64,000 bases of DNA from Comamonas terrigena NBRC 13299 (lineage in GTDB: Bacteria; Pseudomonadota; Gammaproteobacteria; Burkholderiales; Burkholderiaceae_C): contig NZ_AP019749.1 of assembly GCF_006740045.1 (NCBI RefSeq), positions 2,251,001 through 2,315,000 of the forward strand, read 5' to 3'. The notes beneath the pieces are model-generated. The model made no database searches, was not told the DNA's origin, and saw only the letters and a program-made list of their open reading frames with translations. Shown here one piece after another: positions 39,623 through 47,847 of this stretch; the stretch's first letter is position 1; every line of letters starts with the position of its first letter. A program made the position numbers and the translations under genes.

Positions 39623-39728
39623 ACCACCCTGGGGGCAGAACACCTCTCTGCCTCAAGCCTGATGCACCAGTGTGAGGTGCATCACTGAGAAAACAGCGCC
39701 TGAAATTTTCTTCTGCGTCTGGCTTCTG

Positions 39729-40538
39729 CTAGTTCAGAGCGACAAATCGGCTACCGCAGTCGCCACACACAATATTCAGGTTGGGCCTGCCCCAGACACT
39801 CAGCTTCGGACACCCGCCGCATGTGTATTTGATGCGGTTCGACTTGTTGGGTGCGGCCTCGGGGGCGGAGGGCACCTCGCCAACAGCAACTTCTGCGATG
39901 GGTTTGCGGCTGGGTCCACCAGGGCGAACCGCGCCGGCCAGGGCAGGGTTGTCTTTGATGGGGGCTGAAGCGCCCATGACACCGACCAACTGCGCAGACA
40001 CGGTGTTTTGTCCCAGCTGCACGTGCTCTTCGGCAGGAAAGCGGTCGTACCAGCTCAACGAGAAATCACTGGTCAGAAGCGATTCACAAGCCACCAGGAA
40101 GCGGCCACCGGCAACAGGGTAGTCGGCCATCATGTCCCCGGTGCGCTTGCCGCCAGGCTGGCCGGTGGAGGAGGGCATCAGGCCGATGGATTCCATCTTC
40201 TGTGCCCACTGCTCGTTGTGATAGCGGCCACGACCTGGCTGACCGAAGTGCTGCTGCCAGAGATGGGCCATCTCATGCACCAAGGTCTGCATGGTCTCCA
40301 CCAGCGGGACAACCGCAAAGTAGGAGGGGTTGATGGCGATCTCGTCGGTCGTGGCCCCTTCGAGCGACGCAAATCGCGCGGCCGAGAAATACCCCACAGT
40401 GCGCTTTTCCCGCTGGAGCGTCAGGAGGCAGTGGGGCAACCTGCCATCAAACAACGCTTCATTGAAATGGTCGTAGGCCTGCTGCAACTCGGAGTAGGTC
40501 TGGTGTGTCGGAGCAGTACCGGGCATGGTGTTGGACAT
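39729..40538 (-). CDS. SprT-like zinc metalloprotease with zinc ribbon
   Basis: The 269-residue protein from ATG 40538 has the metalloprotease motif H88-E-M-A-H92 and, about 150 residues on, a zinc ribbon C240-x2-C243 / C258-x2-C261. This is the SprT/Spartan domain order, in which the protease acts on DNA-bound proteins. A long middle insertion (residues about 120-235) has no recognised domain. Similar proteins often sit on plasmids and integrative elements. It faces the KfrA-like gene tail to tail. A 20-base inverted repeat lies immediately before the start codon. Confidence 0.8.
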   Translation of the reverse strand: MSNTMPGTAPTHQTYSELQQAYDHFNEALFDGRLPHCLLTLQREKRTVGYFSAARFASLEGATTDEIAINPSYFAVVPLVETMQTLVHEMAHLWQQHFGQPGRGRYHNEQWAQKMESIGLMPSSTGQPGGKRTGDMMADYPVAGGRFLVACESLLTSDFSLSWYDRFPAEEHVQLGQNTVSAQLVGVMGASAPIKDNPALAGAVRPGGPSRKPIAEVAVGEVPSAPEAAPNKSNRIKYTCGGCPKLSVWGRPNLNIVCGDCGSRFVALN

Positions 40539-40920
40539 CAATGGTTTGTATTGTGCAATACAAACTGCCCAAAAACATCTGACTGAACGGGTGGAGGAGG
40601 GGCCATCCAGTCGGCGCTTGCAGATGCAAGTCCATCGTGGTGCGGCACGCATTTGGCCTGGGCAAGCGCACGTGGTAACGCGACGATGCGACGGGTCAAT
40701 CCCGGGACAGCACCGAACACCAGTGCCGTCTTGCAAGCCGAGCCCGAACGCAGCAAGACGGCCTTGACGCCGGAACGCGCACGGCATGCGCGGCGGCAGT
40801 GACTTTCACACCACACGAAATGACTGTCACAAACAGTACTTGTGCGTTGCTTAGAGTTTCCGCAGCGGTTGCAGAAAGCCACCGCCACTTCCTTTGATCA
40901 GTTCAGTTCGTATCTCGGCA
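40539..40920. other. Divergent intergenic region SprT-like / porin
   Basis: No gene is seen. The left end holds the inverted repeat at 40545-40564. The right end should carry the porin promoter; CACAAACAGTACTTGTGC at about 40826-40844 is a weak dyad. Confidence 0.4.
40545..40564. promoter_or_regulatory. Inverted repeat upstream of the SprT-like gene, candidate operator
   Basis: TTTGTATTG and CAATACAAA form a perfect 9-base inverted repeat with a 2-base spacer, six bases from the ATG at 40538. A repressor bound here would block the ribosome site and promoter. The binding protein is unknown; the neighbouring KfrA-like protein is one candidate. Confidence 0.5.
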
Positions 40921-42063
40921 ATGAAAACTCAAAAAGCGCGCTCGCGCACCCTGGCACTCGTGATGGGCACGTTTGTCGCATCGACTTCCAGCTTGGCCTT
41001 GGCACAATCTTCCGTCACCGTTTTTGGCGTGGTGGACGTCGGCATCACCAGCGCCAAGTCCGGCAGCAACAGACTCAATGCATTGAACTCCAGCCAAGGC
41101 AAGACCAGCCTGATTGGTTTCCGCGGCAAGGAAGACCTCGGCGGCGGCAACCAGGCTGAGTTCTGGCTCGAAGGCGGCCTCAACCCCGACGCTGGTACCG
41201 GTGGCAGCAGCGGCTCTCTGGCTTTCGAGCGCCGCTCCACCATCGGACTGTCCAACAAGACCTGGGGTGAAATCCGCCTGGGTCGCGACTACACCCCCAG
41301 CTACAACATCTTCACCGCCTTCGGTGGCCCTGACACCACCACCGGCGTGCAGGCCAACCTGTTCCAGACCATCCGCCAGACAGCCTACAACGCCGCCAGC
41401 CAAAGCGGTACGGTGGATCGCACGCGCATCAGCAACTCCGTGAGCTATTTGCTGCCCCGCGACCTGGGCGGCTTCTACGGCCAGCTGTCGGCATCCTTCG
41501 GTGACGAAAATACTTCCGGCTCCGGCGCAAGCAAGGCCCGCAAGTACGTCGGCGGTAGCCTGGGCTACCGCTCCGGCCCGCTGAACATGGGCATCGGCTA
41601 CGGCAAGATGTCCGGAAACCGTGCGGTGACCACCCCCAGCGCCATTGCCGCAACCAGCGACCTGGACGACTTGGCACTGGGCGCTTCGTACAACTTCGGC
41701 AGCTTCGTGCTCAGCGGCGGATACAACCGCCTGAAGTGGGAACCCATTGGCACCGGAACATCCGGCAAGGTCGATGGCTTCTACCTGAGCGGCGCCTTGC
41801 CTCTGGGCCCGGGCAATCTCCGCATCAAGTACGCTAGCGCCAAATTCAGCGGAAATGCCACCGCCCTCACGCGCAGCGGCGGCAAGGCCGACAAGTATTC
41901 GATCGGATATGTCTACGACCTGTCCAAGCGCACCTCGCTGTACGCTGGTGTGGCGCACGTCAGCAACAAGAACGGTGCCAGCGTCGGCCTGATCGGCGGC
42001 CCCGCGGGTGTTGCCAATGCCAGCTCGAGCGGTGTGGACCTGGGCATCAGCCACTCGTTCTGA
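40921..42063 (+). CDS. Gram-negative trimeric porin (Omp32-like)
   Basis: The 380-residue protein from ATG 40921 has a signal peptide ending SLALAQ. It begins SSVTVFGVVDVGITS as in Comamonadaceae anion-selective porins, has the PEFG-less eyelet loop with GRDYTPSYNIF, alternating amphipathic strands throughout, and the terminal phenylalanine (GISHSF) required for outer-membrane insertion. It allows diffusion of small, probably anionic, solutes. A strong terminator follows. Confidence 0.93.
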   Translation: MKTQKARSRTLALVMGTFVASTSSLALAQSSVTVFGVVDVGITSAKSGSNRLNALNSSQGKTSLIGFRGKEDLGGGNQAEFWLEGGLNPDAGTGGSSGSLAFERRSTIGLSNKTWGEIRLGRDYTPSYNIFTAFGGPDTTTGVQANLFQTIRQTAYNAASQSGTVDRTRISNSVSYLLPRDLGGFYGQLSASFGDENTSGSGASKARKYVGGSLGYRSGPLNMGIGYGKMSGNRAVTTPSAIAATSDLDDLALGASYNFGSFVLSGGYNRLKWEPIGTGTSGKVDGFYLSGALPLGPGNLRIKYASAKFSGNATALTRSGGKADKYSIGYVYDLSKRTSLYAGVAHVSNKNGASVGLIGGPAGVANASSSGVDLGISHSF

Positions 42064-42103
42064 ACGCCGCCAGCGTCTCTTCGTAGCGAACCTCCACCTT
42101 GGA

Positions 42104-42135
42104 ACAGGCCCTTGCCCCGCAGGGCCTGTTTTTTT
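42104..42135 (+). terminator. Intrinsic terminator of the porin gene
   Basis: A 9-base stem ACAGGCCCT / AGGGCCTGT with an 8-base loop is followed by seven Ts. Confidence 0.9.
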
Positions 42136-42177
42136 GGCCTTCCATCTTCTTCTCCCGCCATACCCGCGATACCCGCC

Positions 42178-43758
42178 ATGCGCCACCTCAATTCTTCCTT
42201 CTGCCTGATGGCAGCGACTGCCGCTGCGGTCGCCTTGCTGAGCGCCTGCGCCGACACCCGTACGCTCCAGGTCACAGGCACCGAGACCGTCACGCAGACG
42301 ACTGGCGTCGGCAGCATCAGCGCCATCGTCACGCGCCAGGATGTCCAGTTCGACGACAAGTTCTATTTCCCCTATGAAGGCAAACATCCCGCCACCAAGG
42401 CCGATTTCCCCCAAGGCTTTCTGCCGGCCTACGGTTCGGGCCTGGCCCTGAAGGGCAGGCGCGCCGACGGCACGCTGGAGTTCTACGCCATCACCGACCG
42501 CGGCCCGAACGCCACCACCGGCCCGGTCACGCAGATCACCGACGGCTCCAACCCCACGGGCTTCGCCAGTTCCACGGTGTTTCCATCGCCCAACTTCACG
42601 CCGTCCATCGGCGTGATCACGCTCGGCAAGGATGGCGCCAAGCTCGTCTCGACCCTGCCGATCAAGTTCAGCGCCACACAGAACGCCAATGGCCGGGTAC
42701 AACCGCGCGGCATCACAGGCAACACGGGCGAACAGGTTCTGGACGACTCCTTCACCTATCCTGGCAATGCCAAGGGCTACAGCGAATTCGGCCTGGACAC
42801 CGAATCCGTGGTGGTGGATGCAGCACGCAATGCGCTGTGGGTGTCCGACGAATACGGCCCCTTCATCGTGAAGATCGACCCGGCCACCGGCATCATCCAG
42901 AAGAAATACAAGCCCGGCACCGGCGCAGCCGATCTGGCTGCCATCCTCGCCAAGCGCCGCGCCAACCGTGGCATGGAGGGGCTGAGCATCGATGTGGCCA
43001 GCGGCAAGCTCCACGGCTTCCTCCAAAGCCCGCTGGACGATGGCAAGGCCGACTACACCAGCACAGCCGTTCCCGGCGCGACCGGCAAGTCGGAAAACGT
43101 GCGCGACTACGCCCGCTTTGTGCGCTGGGTGGAGTTTGACCCCACCACCGAGAAGACCCGCCTGTTTGCGTTGCCAGTAGACAGCAGTTGGTACAGCCAG
43201 GGCAAGACCGGCAACGCCAAGCTGGGGGATGTGGTCTCGCTGGGCAAGGGAAAATTCATCGCCATAGAGCAGGGCACGGGCAATGATAAAAAAGTCTTTA
43301 ACGATCTGGTACTGATCGAGTTTCCGGCTAACGTGACCGACATCACCGCACTGGGCTCCGACCTGGAAAAAAGCAGCCTGACCGGCAAGCCGGTCAACGG
43401 CGCGGACTATTCCAAGATTGTGACGCTCAAGAAGACCCGGCTGTTCAACCTGAACGCCACCGGCTGGGTGGCCGAGAAGGCCGAGGGCCTGGCACTGGTC
43501 GACGACCACACCTTGGCGCTGACCAACGACACCGACTTCGGTGTTTCGCTGGCGGTGCTGGACGCCAGCGGGAAGGAGATCGAAGGCTCCGACGTCACCA
43601 AATGCATGGTGGACGCCGACGGCAAAATCGTGAACGACGGCAAATGCGCCAAGGGCGCGGCGAGCCTGCGCTTTGCCACCAACGACGTCAACGATCGCGC
43701 GCAGCGACTGTGGACCTTCCAGTTCAGCAAGAAGCTGAGCGAATACGGCGCTCTCTGA
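42178..43758 (+). CDS. Phytase-esterase-like lipoprotein
   Basis: The 526-residue protein from ATG 42178 has a lipoprotein signal with lipobox LSAC (about residue 24). The mature part is a beta-propeller-like domain of the esterase-like activity of phytase family: FYAITDRGPNATTG, WVSDEYGPFIVKIDPATG, NRGMEGLSIDVASGKLHGF, FIAIEQGTG and AEGLALVDDHTLALTNDTDFG. It is anchored in the outer membrane or periplasm and may hydrolyse phosphate esters; activity in the family is little studied. The long upstream frame crosses the porin terminator and is not coding. Confidence 0.85.
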   Translation: MRHLNSSFCLMAATAAAVALLSACADTRTLQVTGTETVTQTTGVGSISAIVTRQDVQFDDKFYFPYEGKHPATKADFPQGFLPAYGSGLALKGRRADGTLEFYAITDRGPNATTGPVTQITDGSNPTGFASSTVFPSPNFTPSIGVITLGKDGAKLVSTLPIKFSATQNANGRVQPRGITGNTGEQVLDDSFTYPGNAKGYSEFGLDTESVVVDAARNALWVSDEYGPFIVKIDPATGIIQKKYKPGTGAADLAAILAKRRANRGMEGLSIDVASGKLHGFLQSPLDDGKADYTSTAVPGATGKSENVRDYARFVRWVEFDPTTEKTRLFALPVDSSWYSQGKTGNAKLGDVVSLGKGKFIAIEQGTGNDKKVFNDLVLIEFPANVTDITALGSDLEKSSLTGKPVNGADYSKIVTLKKTRLFNLNATGWVAEKAEGLALVDDHTLALTNDTDFGVSLAVLDASGKEIEGSDVTKCMVDADGKIVNDGKCAKGAASLRFATNDVNDRAQRLWTFQFSKKLSEYGAL

Positions 43759-43777
43759 ACAACAGCGGCTGCATGAG

Positions 43778-43820
43778 CACCACCATGCGCCCAGCGGCAA
43801 CGCCGGGACGCATGGTGGTG
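43778..43820. repeat. Long inverted repeat after the lipoprotein gene
   Basis: CACCACCATGCG (43778-43789) and CGCATGGTGGTG (43809-43820) are perfect 12-base arms round a 19-base loop, 20 bases past the lipoprotein stop. It would form a stable hairpin in RNA of either strand. No T-run follows, so it may be a transcript-stabilising or Rho-related element. Confidence 0.55.
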
Positions 43821-44116
43821 TGCTGCAGCTTCGCTCAAAGAGATCCATGAGAAGTGATCGGGTGTTCCGAGTTCATAGCTGGGTATCGGCAGATGTGCGA
43901 GGTCACCAAACAACAAGACCGTGGAGGCCGGTGCATAAGCCTCAAGCTGGCGATCTGCTTCTCGTTTTCTGGCATCTCTGAAAAGAATACGATGTGTATT
44001 ATGTTAAATATCATAGTAACCAACACGTCGTTTACGGCAGATGCGGCCCTCTGTCGCAATCCCGTTCTCCCCAGTTGCTCCATCGGTTCCTTGGCAATCG
44101 TGTGATGGATGTGTGA

Positions 44117-44140
44117 TGTACAAGGCTGCAGCCTTGTACA
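44117..44140. promoter_or_regulatory. Perfect 24-base palindrome
   Basis: The half-site TGTACAAGGCTG is followed directly by its exact complement, with no spacer. It lies 46 bases past the stop codon of the GntR gene. TTGTACA half-sites are typical of GntR/FCD operators. With no loop and no T-run it is a poor terminator. Confidence 0.5.
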
Positions 44141-44185
44141 CCGACAACACCTCCTCACGCACGCGCTCCCGCGTATGGTCTTTTG

Positions 44186-44869
44186 TCACGCCGCCGCGGC
44201 AGTTCCTGCATCCTGGCGCTGGGATTTCAGCCGCTCCCAGGTGACACGGACGTGGCTGGCCATCAGCGTCTTGGCAAGCTCGGTGTGCTGCCGCTCAATG
44301 GCGCGCGTGATGGCCTGGTGGTCTTCCAGGCTCTCGGTGAACTGATCGTCGGAATAAAAGAAGAAGGCACCGGTGACCCGCCGCGTGTTGAGCAGGCCTC
44401 CCACCATCTGGACCAGACGCGGTGAACGGGCGGCCTGAACCACGGCTTCATGAAATCGCCGGTTGATGTCCTGGATGTCGGAGCGAAAGTCCTCCGATCG
44501 TTGCTGGATCAGGCCCGCCATCTCCGCGTTCAGTGCATGCAGGCGTGCGATATCGCTTTCGCTGCGCCGCTGCGCCGCCAAGGAAGCTCCATGGGATTCC
44601 AGTTGGATGCGCAGGTCAAACACCTCATCGTTGTCCAGATCGGTCCAAGGCGCGACGATCACCCCCCGATTGGGTACCGCTTCGATAAAGCCATCCTGCT
44701 CCAGGCGCTGGAACGCGGCACGTATCGGGGTGCGGCTGATACCCAGCTCCTCCGACAGCGAAACTTCCTTCAGCCGGTAATTGGGTCCATAAGCGCCCAA
44801 GGTGATGCGCTTGCGCAGCAGCGCATACACCTCGTCAGCAGACCCGCGTCGCGTACCCGTGGCCTTCAT
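44186..44869 (-). CDS. GntR-family regulator (FCD type)
   Basis: The 227-residue protein has a winged HTH at residues 12-78 (LKEVSLSEELGISRTPIRAAFQRLEQDGFI) and an FCD helical domain (LRIQLESHGASLAAQRRSES, INRRFHEAVVQAA, DHQAITRAIERQ). Its ATG overlaps the stop of the sulfurtransferase gene by four bases, so both come from one transcript. It probably regulates the divergent RraA-Bug pair or its own operon. Confidence 0.9.
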   Translation of the reverse strand: MKATGTRRGSADEVYALLRKRITLGAYGPNYRLKEVSLSEELGISRTPIRAAFQRLEQDGFIEAVPNRGVIVAPWTDLDNDEVFDLRIQLESHGASLAAQRRSESDIARLHALNAEMAGLIQQRSEDFRSDIQDINRRFHEAVVQAARSPRLVQMVGGLLNTRRVTGAFFFYSDDQFTESLEDHQAITRAIERQHTELAKTLMASHVRVTWERLKSQRQDAGTAAAA

Positions 44870-45726
44870 GGGGCGCCCTTCTCCACCGGTGCACCAGGGC
44901 GACGGCTCCAGTCGCTCCAGCTGCCGGCATAGAGGCTGGCTGGGCCCAAACCCGCAAGCTCCAGTGCAAGCACGTTCGGTGTCGCACTCACGCCGCTGCC
45001 GCAGTAGTTCACCAAGCCCACGTAGTTGGCGGGCAGCAACGCGGTGAATTCGGTGCGCAGTTCCTGGGCGGACTTGAAGCGCCCGTCCGGGCGGAAATTG
45101 AGAGCAAATGGACGGTTCAGCGCACCAGGGATGTGCCCTGCCACCGTGTCAATCGGTTCCACATCCCCCCGATAGCGTTCGGCGGCACGCGCGTCGATCA
45201 GGACATGGGCACTGTCACCCAGCAGCTGTTCCACCCGCTCGGCGTCGACCAGGTCCACCAGCGGCGGCTGCACCTCAAACCTAGACGCAGCCGGTCTTGG
45301 CGGGGGACCTGAAACCACCTCACCGCCGGTGGCTACCCACGCCTGCAACCCGCCGTCCAGCACGGACACCGCATCGTGGCCCAGCCAACGCAGCATCCAC
45401 CACAAGCGCACACAGAAATTGCAGCGGTTGCGGTCGTAGACCACGACGTGGGTGCTGTTGGACACCCCCTGGCTTGCCAGCCAGCTCGCAAATTCCGCGC
45501 GCTGGGGAAGCGGGTGCCTGCCACCGGAAGCGCCCTGCCCATGGTGCGCACTGAGCACATCGCCCAGGTCCGCGTACAGCGCGCCGGGGATGTGCGTTTC
45601 CAGGTAGGCGCGCAGGCCGGAGTCTGGGTCGGGAAGGTCATAGCTCACATCCAGCACGACAACCGGTTTGCCTGCCGCCACGGCGGCCTTCAGTCCCTCG
45701 GCAGAGATCAGTGGAGAGTTGCTCAT
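44866..45726 (-). CDS. sseA: 3-mercaptopyruvate/thiosulfate sulfurtransferase
   Basis: The 286-residue protein is two rhodanese domains in tandem. The N-domain is inactive structurally (YDRNRCNFCVRLWWMLRWLGH in the linker half). The C-domain has catalytic Cys242 in the loop CGSGVSA, which resembles the CGSGVT(A) loop of mercaptopyruvate-type enzymes. It moves sulfane sulfur to cyanide, thiols or other acceptors in the cytoplasm. It is translationally coupled with a GntR regulator and divergent from an RraA-family gene, an unusual setting for this enzyme. Confidence 0.88.
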   Translation of the reverse strand: MSNSPLISAEGLKAAVAAGKPVVVLDVSYDLPDPDSGLRAYLETHIPGALYADLGDVLSAHHGQGASGGRHPLPQRAEFASWLASQGVSNSTHVVVYDRNRCNFCVRLWWMLRWLGHDAVSVLDGGLQAWVATGGEVVSGPPPRPAASRFEVQPPLVDLVDAERVEQLLGDSAHVLIDARAAERYRGDVEPIDTVAGHIPGALNRPFALNFRPDGRFKSAQELRTEFTALLPANYVGLVNYCGSGVSATPNVLALELAGLGPASLYAGSWSDWSRRPGAPVEKGAP

Positions 45727-45880
45727 ATGAATTTATATTGTCTTTAGATTGTTCTAATTATGTGGAGCACTTGCCAACCTGCAAAGGCAAAATTCGACTA
45801 AGAATCTGCAGAAAACATGCTTAGCTTAAAAACAATAAAAAAACACACTGCCATCCTGAACTTTTAAGAAGGACGTTCTC

Positions 45881-46555
45881 ATGGCAGAAGATCAACTGGG
45901 CTGGCGCATTGACACCGGCTTCGCTCGTATCCCCGATGCACTTGTGGCCCAGGCCCGCGGCATCCCGGTTGCCGTCATTGGCGATGTCTCGCACCGCCTC
46001 TTCAGCTTCCCGGGCGGTTTTCGCAACTACTCCAGCAAGGCCAACCGTGTCGCAGGCCCTGCTTTGACCGTCAAGGTGCGTCCCGGTGACAACCTGTTCC
46101 TGCACAAGGCGCTAGACATTGCGCTGCCGGGCGATGTGATTGTGGTTGCCGCGGGCGGTGCGCTGGACAACGCCATCATTGGCGAGATGATGGGCAGGTA
46201 TGCCGTGTCTCGCGGCATTGCCGGCATCGTGATCGACGGCGCTGTGCGCGACATCGAAGGCCTGGCCGAGCTGCCGATCCCCGTGTATGCCCGTGGCGTG
46301 ACACCCAATGGCCCCTGGAAATCAGGTCCAGGCGAAATCGGCTACCCGATTGCCGCCGCAAACGTGGTGGTGGCGTCGGGGGACCTGGTCGTCGGTGACC
46401 AGGACGGAATCATCGTCCTCCCGCGCGAGGATGCAGTACCCGTGATCGAAAAGGCACTTGCGCACGCGGCAACGGAAGCGCAATGGGCGCAGCAGATCGC
46501 ATCCCGGTCCTGGCCTCGGACCTGGGTGGACCAGGCCATTGCGCAAGGCAATTGA
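45881..46555 (+). CDS. RraA-family aldolase/decarboxylase-like protein
   Basis: The 224-residue protein has the RraA/HMG-aldolase core. It includes GPALTVKVRPGDNLFLHKAL, PGDVIVVAAGG, GEMMGRYAVSRGIAGIVIDGAVRD (read in two parts, metal and pyruvate-binding Arg-Asp at the end) and GDLVVGDQDGIIVLP. Members with these residues cleave 4-hydroxy-4-methyl-2-oxoglutarate or decarboxylate oxaloacetate; others, like E. coli RraA, only bind RNase E. Pairing with a Bug receptor suggests catabolism of a carboxylate. AAGGA precedes the ATG. Confidence 0.85.
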   Translation: MAEDQLGWRIDTGFARIPDALVAQARGIPVAVIGDVSHRLFSFPGGFRNYSSKANRVAGPALTVKVRPGDNLFLHKALDIALPGDVIVVAAGGALDNAIIGEMMGRYAVSRGIAGIVIDGAVRDIEGLAELPIPVYARGVTPNGPWKSGPGEIGYPIAAANVVVASGDLVVGDQDGIIVLPREDAVPVIEKALAHAATEAQWAQQIASRSWPRTWVDQAIAQGN

Positions 46556-46575
46556 CCCCCTCCTCCATGCATACC

Positions 46576-46599
46576 GCGGGGCCTGCCTCTTGGCCCCGC
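46576..46599 (+). repeat. Intercistronic hairpin between the RraA-like and Bug genes
   Basis: GCGGGGCC (46576-46583) and GGCCCCGC (46592-46599) pair perfectly round an 8-base loop. No T-run follows, so it is likely an mRNA processing or stabilising hairpin, or a weak attenuator of the downstream gene. Confidence 0.5.
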
Positions 46600-46619
46600 C
46601 ATTTCCGAGTCGAAATCCT

Positions 46620-47612
46620 ATGAAGCCCGTTTCCCTTGGCGTTCAACGCTTTCTTGCTGCCACTCTGGCATCTCTCTTCTCTTTCGGGGCGCTCGCTGCA
46701 GCGGATGTGGCGAGCTTCCCCGAAAAGCCCATCGTCCTTGTCGTACCCCAGTCGCCCGGGTCGGTTGCCGACATCATGGCGCGCCTTGTCGGCAAAGCCC
46801 TTGGCGAACAGCTTGGCCAGGCGGTCGTGGTCGAGAACCGCGCAGGTGCGAGCGGCATCATTGGCGCCCAGACCGTCGCCCGGGCCAAGCCCGATGGCTA
46901 CACGCTGCTGATCGGCTCGGTCAGCACCCACGGACTGCTTTCCGGCACCGAGAAGAACCTTGCCTATGACCCCATCAAGGACTTCGCACCGATTTCGCAG
47001 CTCAACGACTCGCCCCTCGCGCTGGTGGTCAACCCCGGTTCCGGCATCAACACCCTCTCCGACTTCGTGGAGCGCGCCAAGGCCAGCCCCGGCCGCCTGA
47101 GCTATGCATCCGCCGGCAATGGCAGCGGCTCCCGCTTCACCATCGAACTGCTGCGCCTGCACAGCAAGCTCGACATGATCCACGTGCCCTATCGCAGCCC
47201 GATGGAAGCCGTGCGGGCCGTTGTGGCCGGCGAAGGCGATATTGCATCCCCCTCCATCCCCAGCGTGCCGGAGCTGATCCGCGCGGGCCGGCTGCGCGCA
47301 CTGGCGGTCACCGGCGACAAGCGCTCACCGCTGCTGCCCGATGTCCCCACCACCGCCGAAGCCGGTTTCGCCAGTGTCGTGTTCACCAGCTGGACCGGTC
47401 TGTTCGCTCCCGCAGGAACCCCGAAACCCATCCTGCTGAAACTCAACCGGGCCGTGGAAAAGGCATTGAAGGATCCTGGCGTGGTCAAGGGGATCGAAGA
47501 CAGCGGCGCCACGCTGGTCAGCAACTCACCGGAGGCCTTTGCGGCATTTGTCCAGTCGGAAGTCACCAAGTGGAGCAAGGCAGCCCAGGATGCCGGCGTG
47601 CGCGCCCAATGA
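46620..47612 (+). CDS. Bug-family (TctC-like) periplasmic solute receptor
   Basis: The 330-residue protein from ATG 46620 has a signal peptide ending ALAAAD and the Bug pattern FPEKPIVLVVPQSPGSVADIMARL, ENRAGASGIIGAQ, LAYDPIKDFAPISQL and WTGLFAPAGTPKPIL. It binds a carboxylate in the periplasm, possibly the compound handled by the RraA-family enzyme encoded 64 bases upstream. It is the second Bug receptor in the window. No membrane permease genes adjoin. Confidence 0.9.
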   Translation: MKPVSLGVQRFLAATLASLFSFGALAAADVASFPEKPIVLVVPQSPGSVADIMARLVGKALGEQLGQAVVVENRAGASGIIGAQTVARAKPDGYTLLIGSVSTHGLLSGTEKNLAYDPIKDFAPISQLNDSPLALVVNPGSGINTLSDFVERAKASPGRLSYASAGNGSGSRFTIELLRLHSKLDMIHVPYRSPMEAVRAVVAGEGDIASPSIPSVPELIRAGRLRALAVTGDKRSPLLPDVPTTAEAGFASVVFTSWTGLFAPAGTPKPILLKLNRAVEKALKDPGVVKGIEDSGATLVSNSPEAFAAFVQSEVTKWSKAAQDAGVRAQ

Positions 47613-47847
47613 TGAGGCGGGGTCCAGGCGCCCTCTTGCCTGGACTTTGGATGCGCCCTGCAGCCGCGGCCACACCGTACTCCCTTATGCACCGCGACCC
47701 GTTGGCAATCCACCCACCCTTGTGCAATGGCGCAGTGATGCAGGCAGACAGTCGCGGTCGCTGGCATCACTTTTCCGCAAGGCCCCCGCTTGCCATCGCC
47801 CGTAGTTGCAAAGACCGCATCCGGGTACGGTCGCTGGCGATGCTGGT

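Larger units (their letters stand above)
43759..44185. other. Convergent intergenic region with two dyads
   Basis: It lies between the lipoprotein gene and the GntR gene. It holds a large inverted repeat (43778-43820) and a perfect palindrome (44117-44140). Otherwise the sequence is of mixed composition with no supported gene. Confidence 0.5.
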
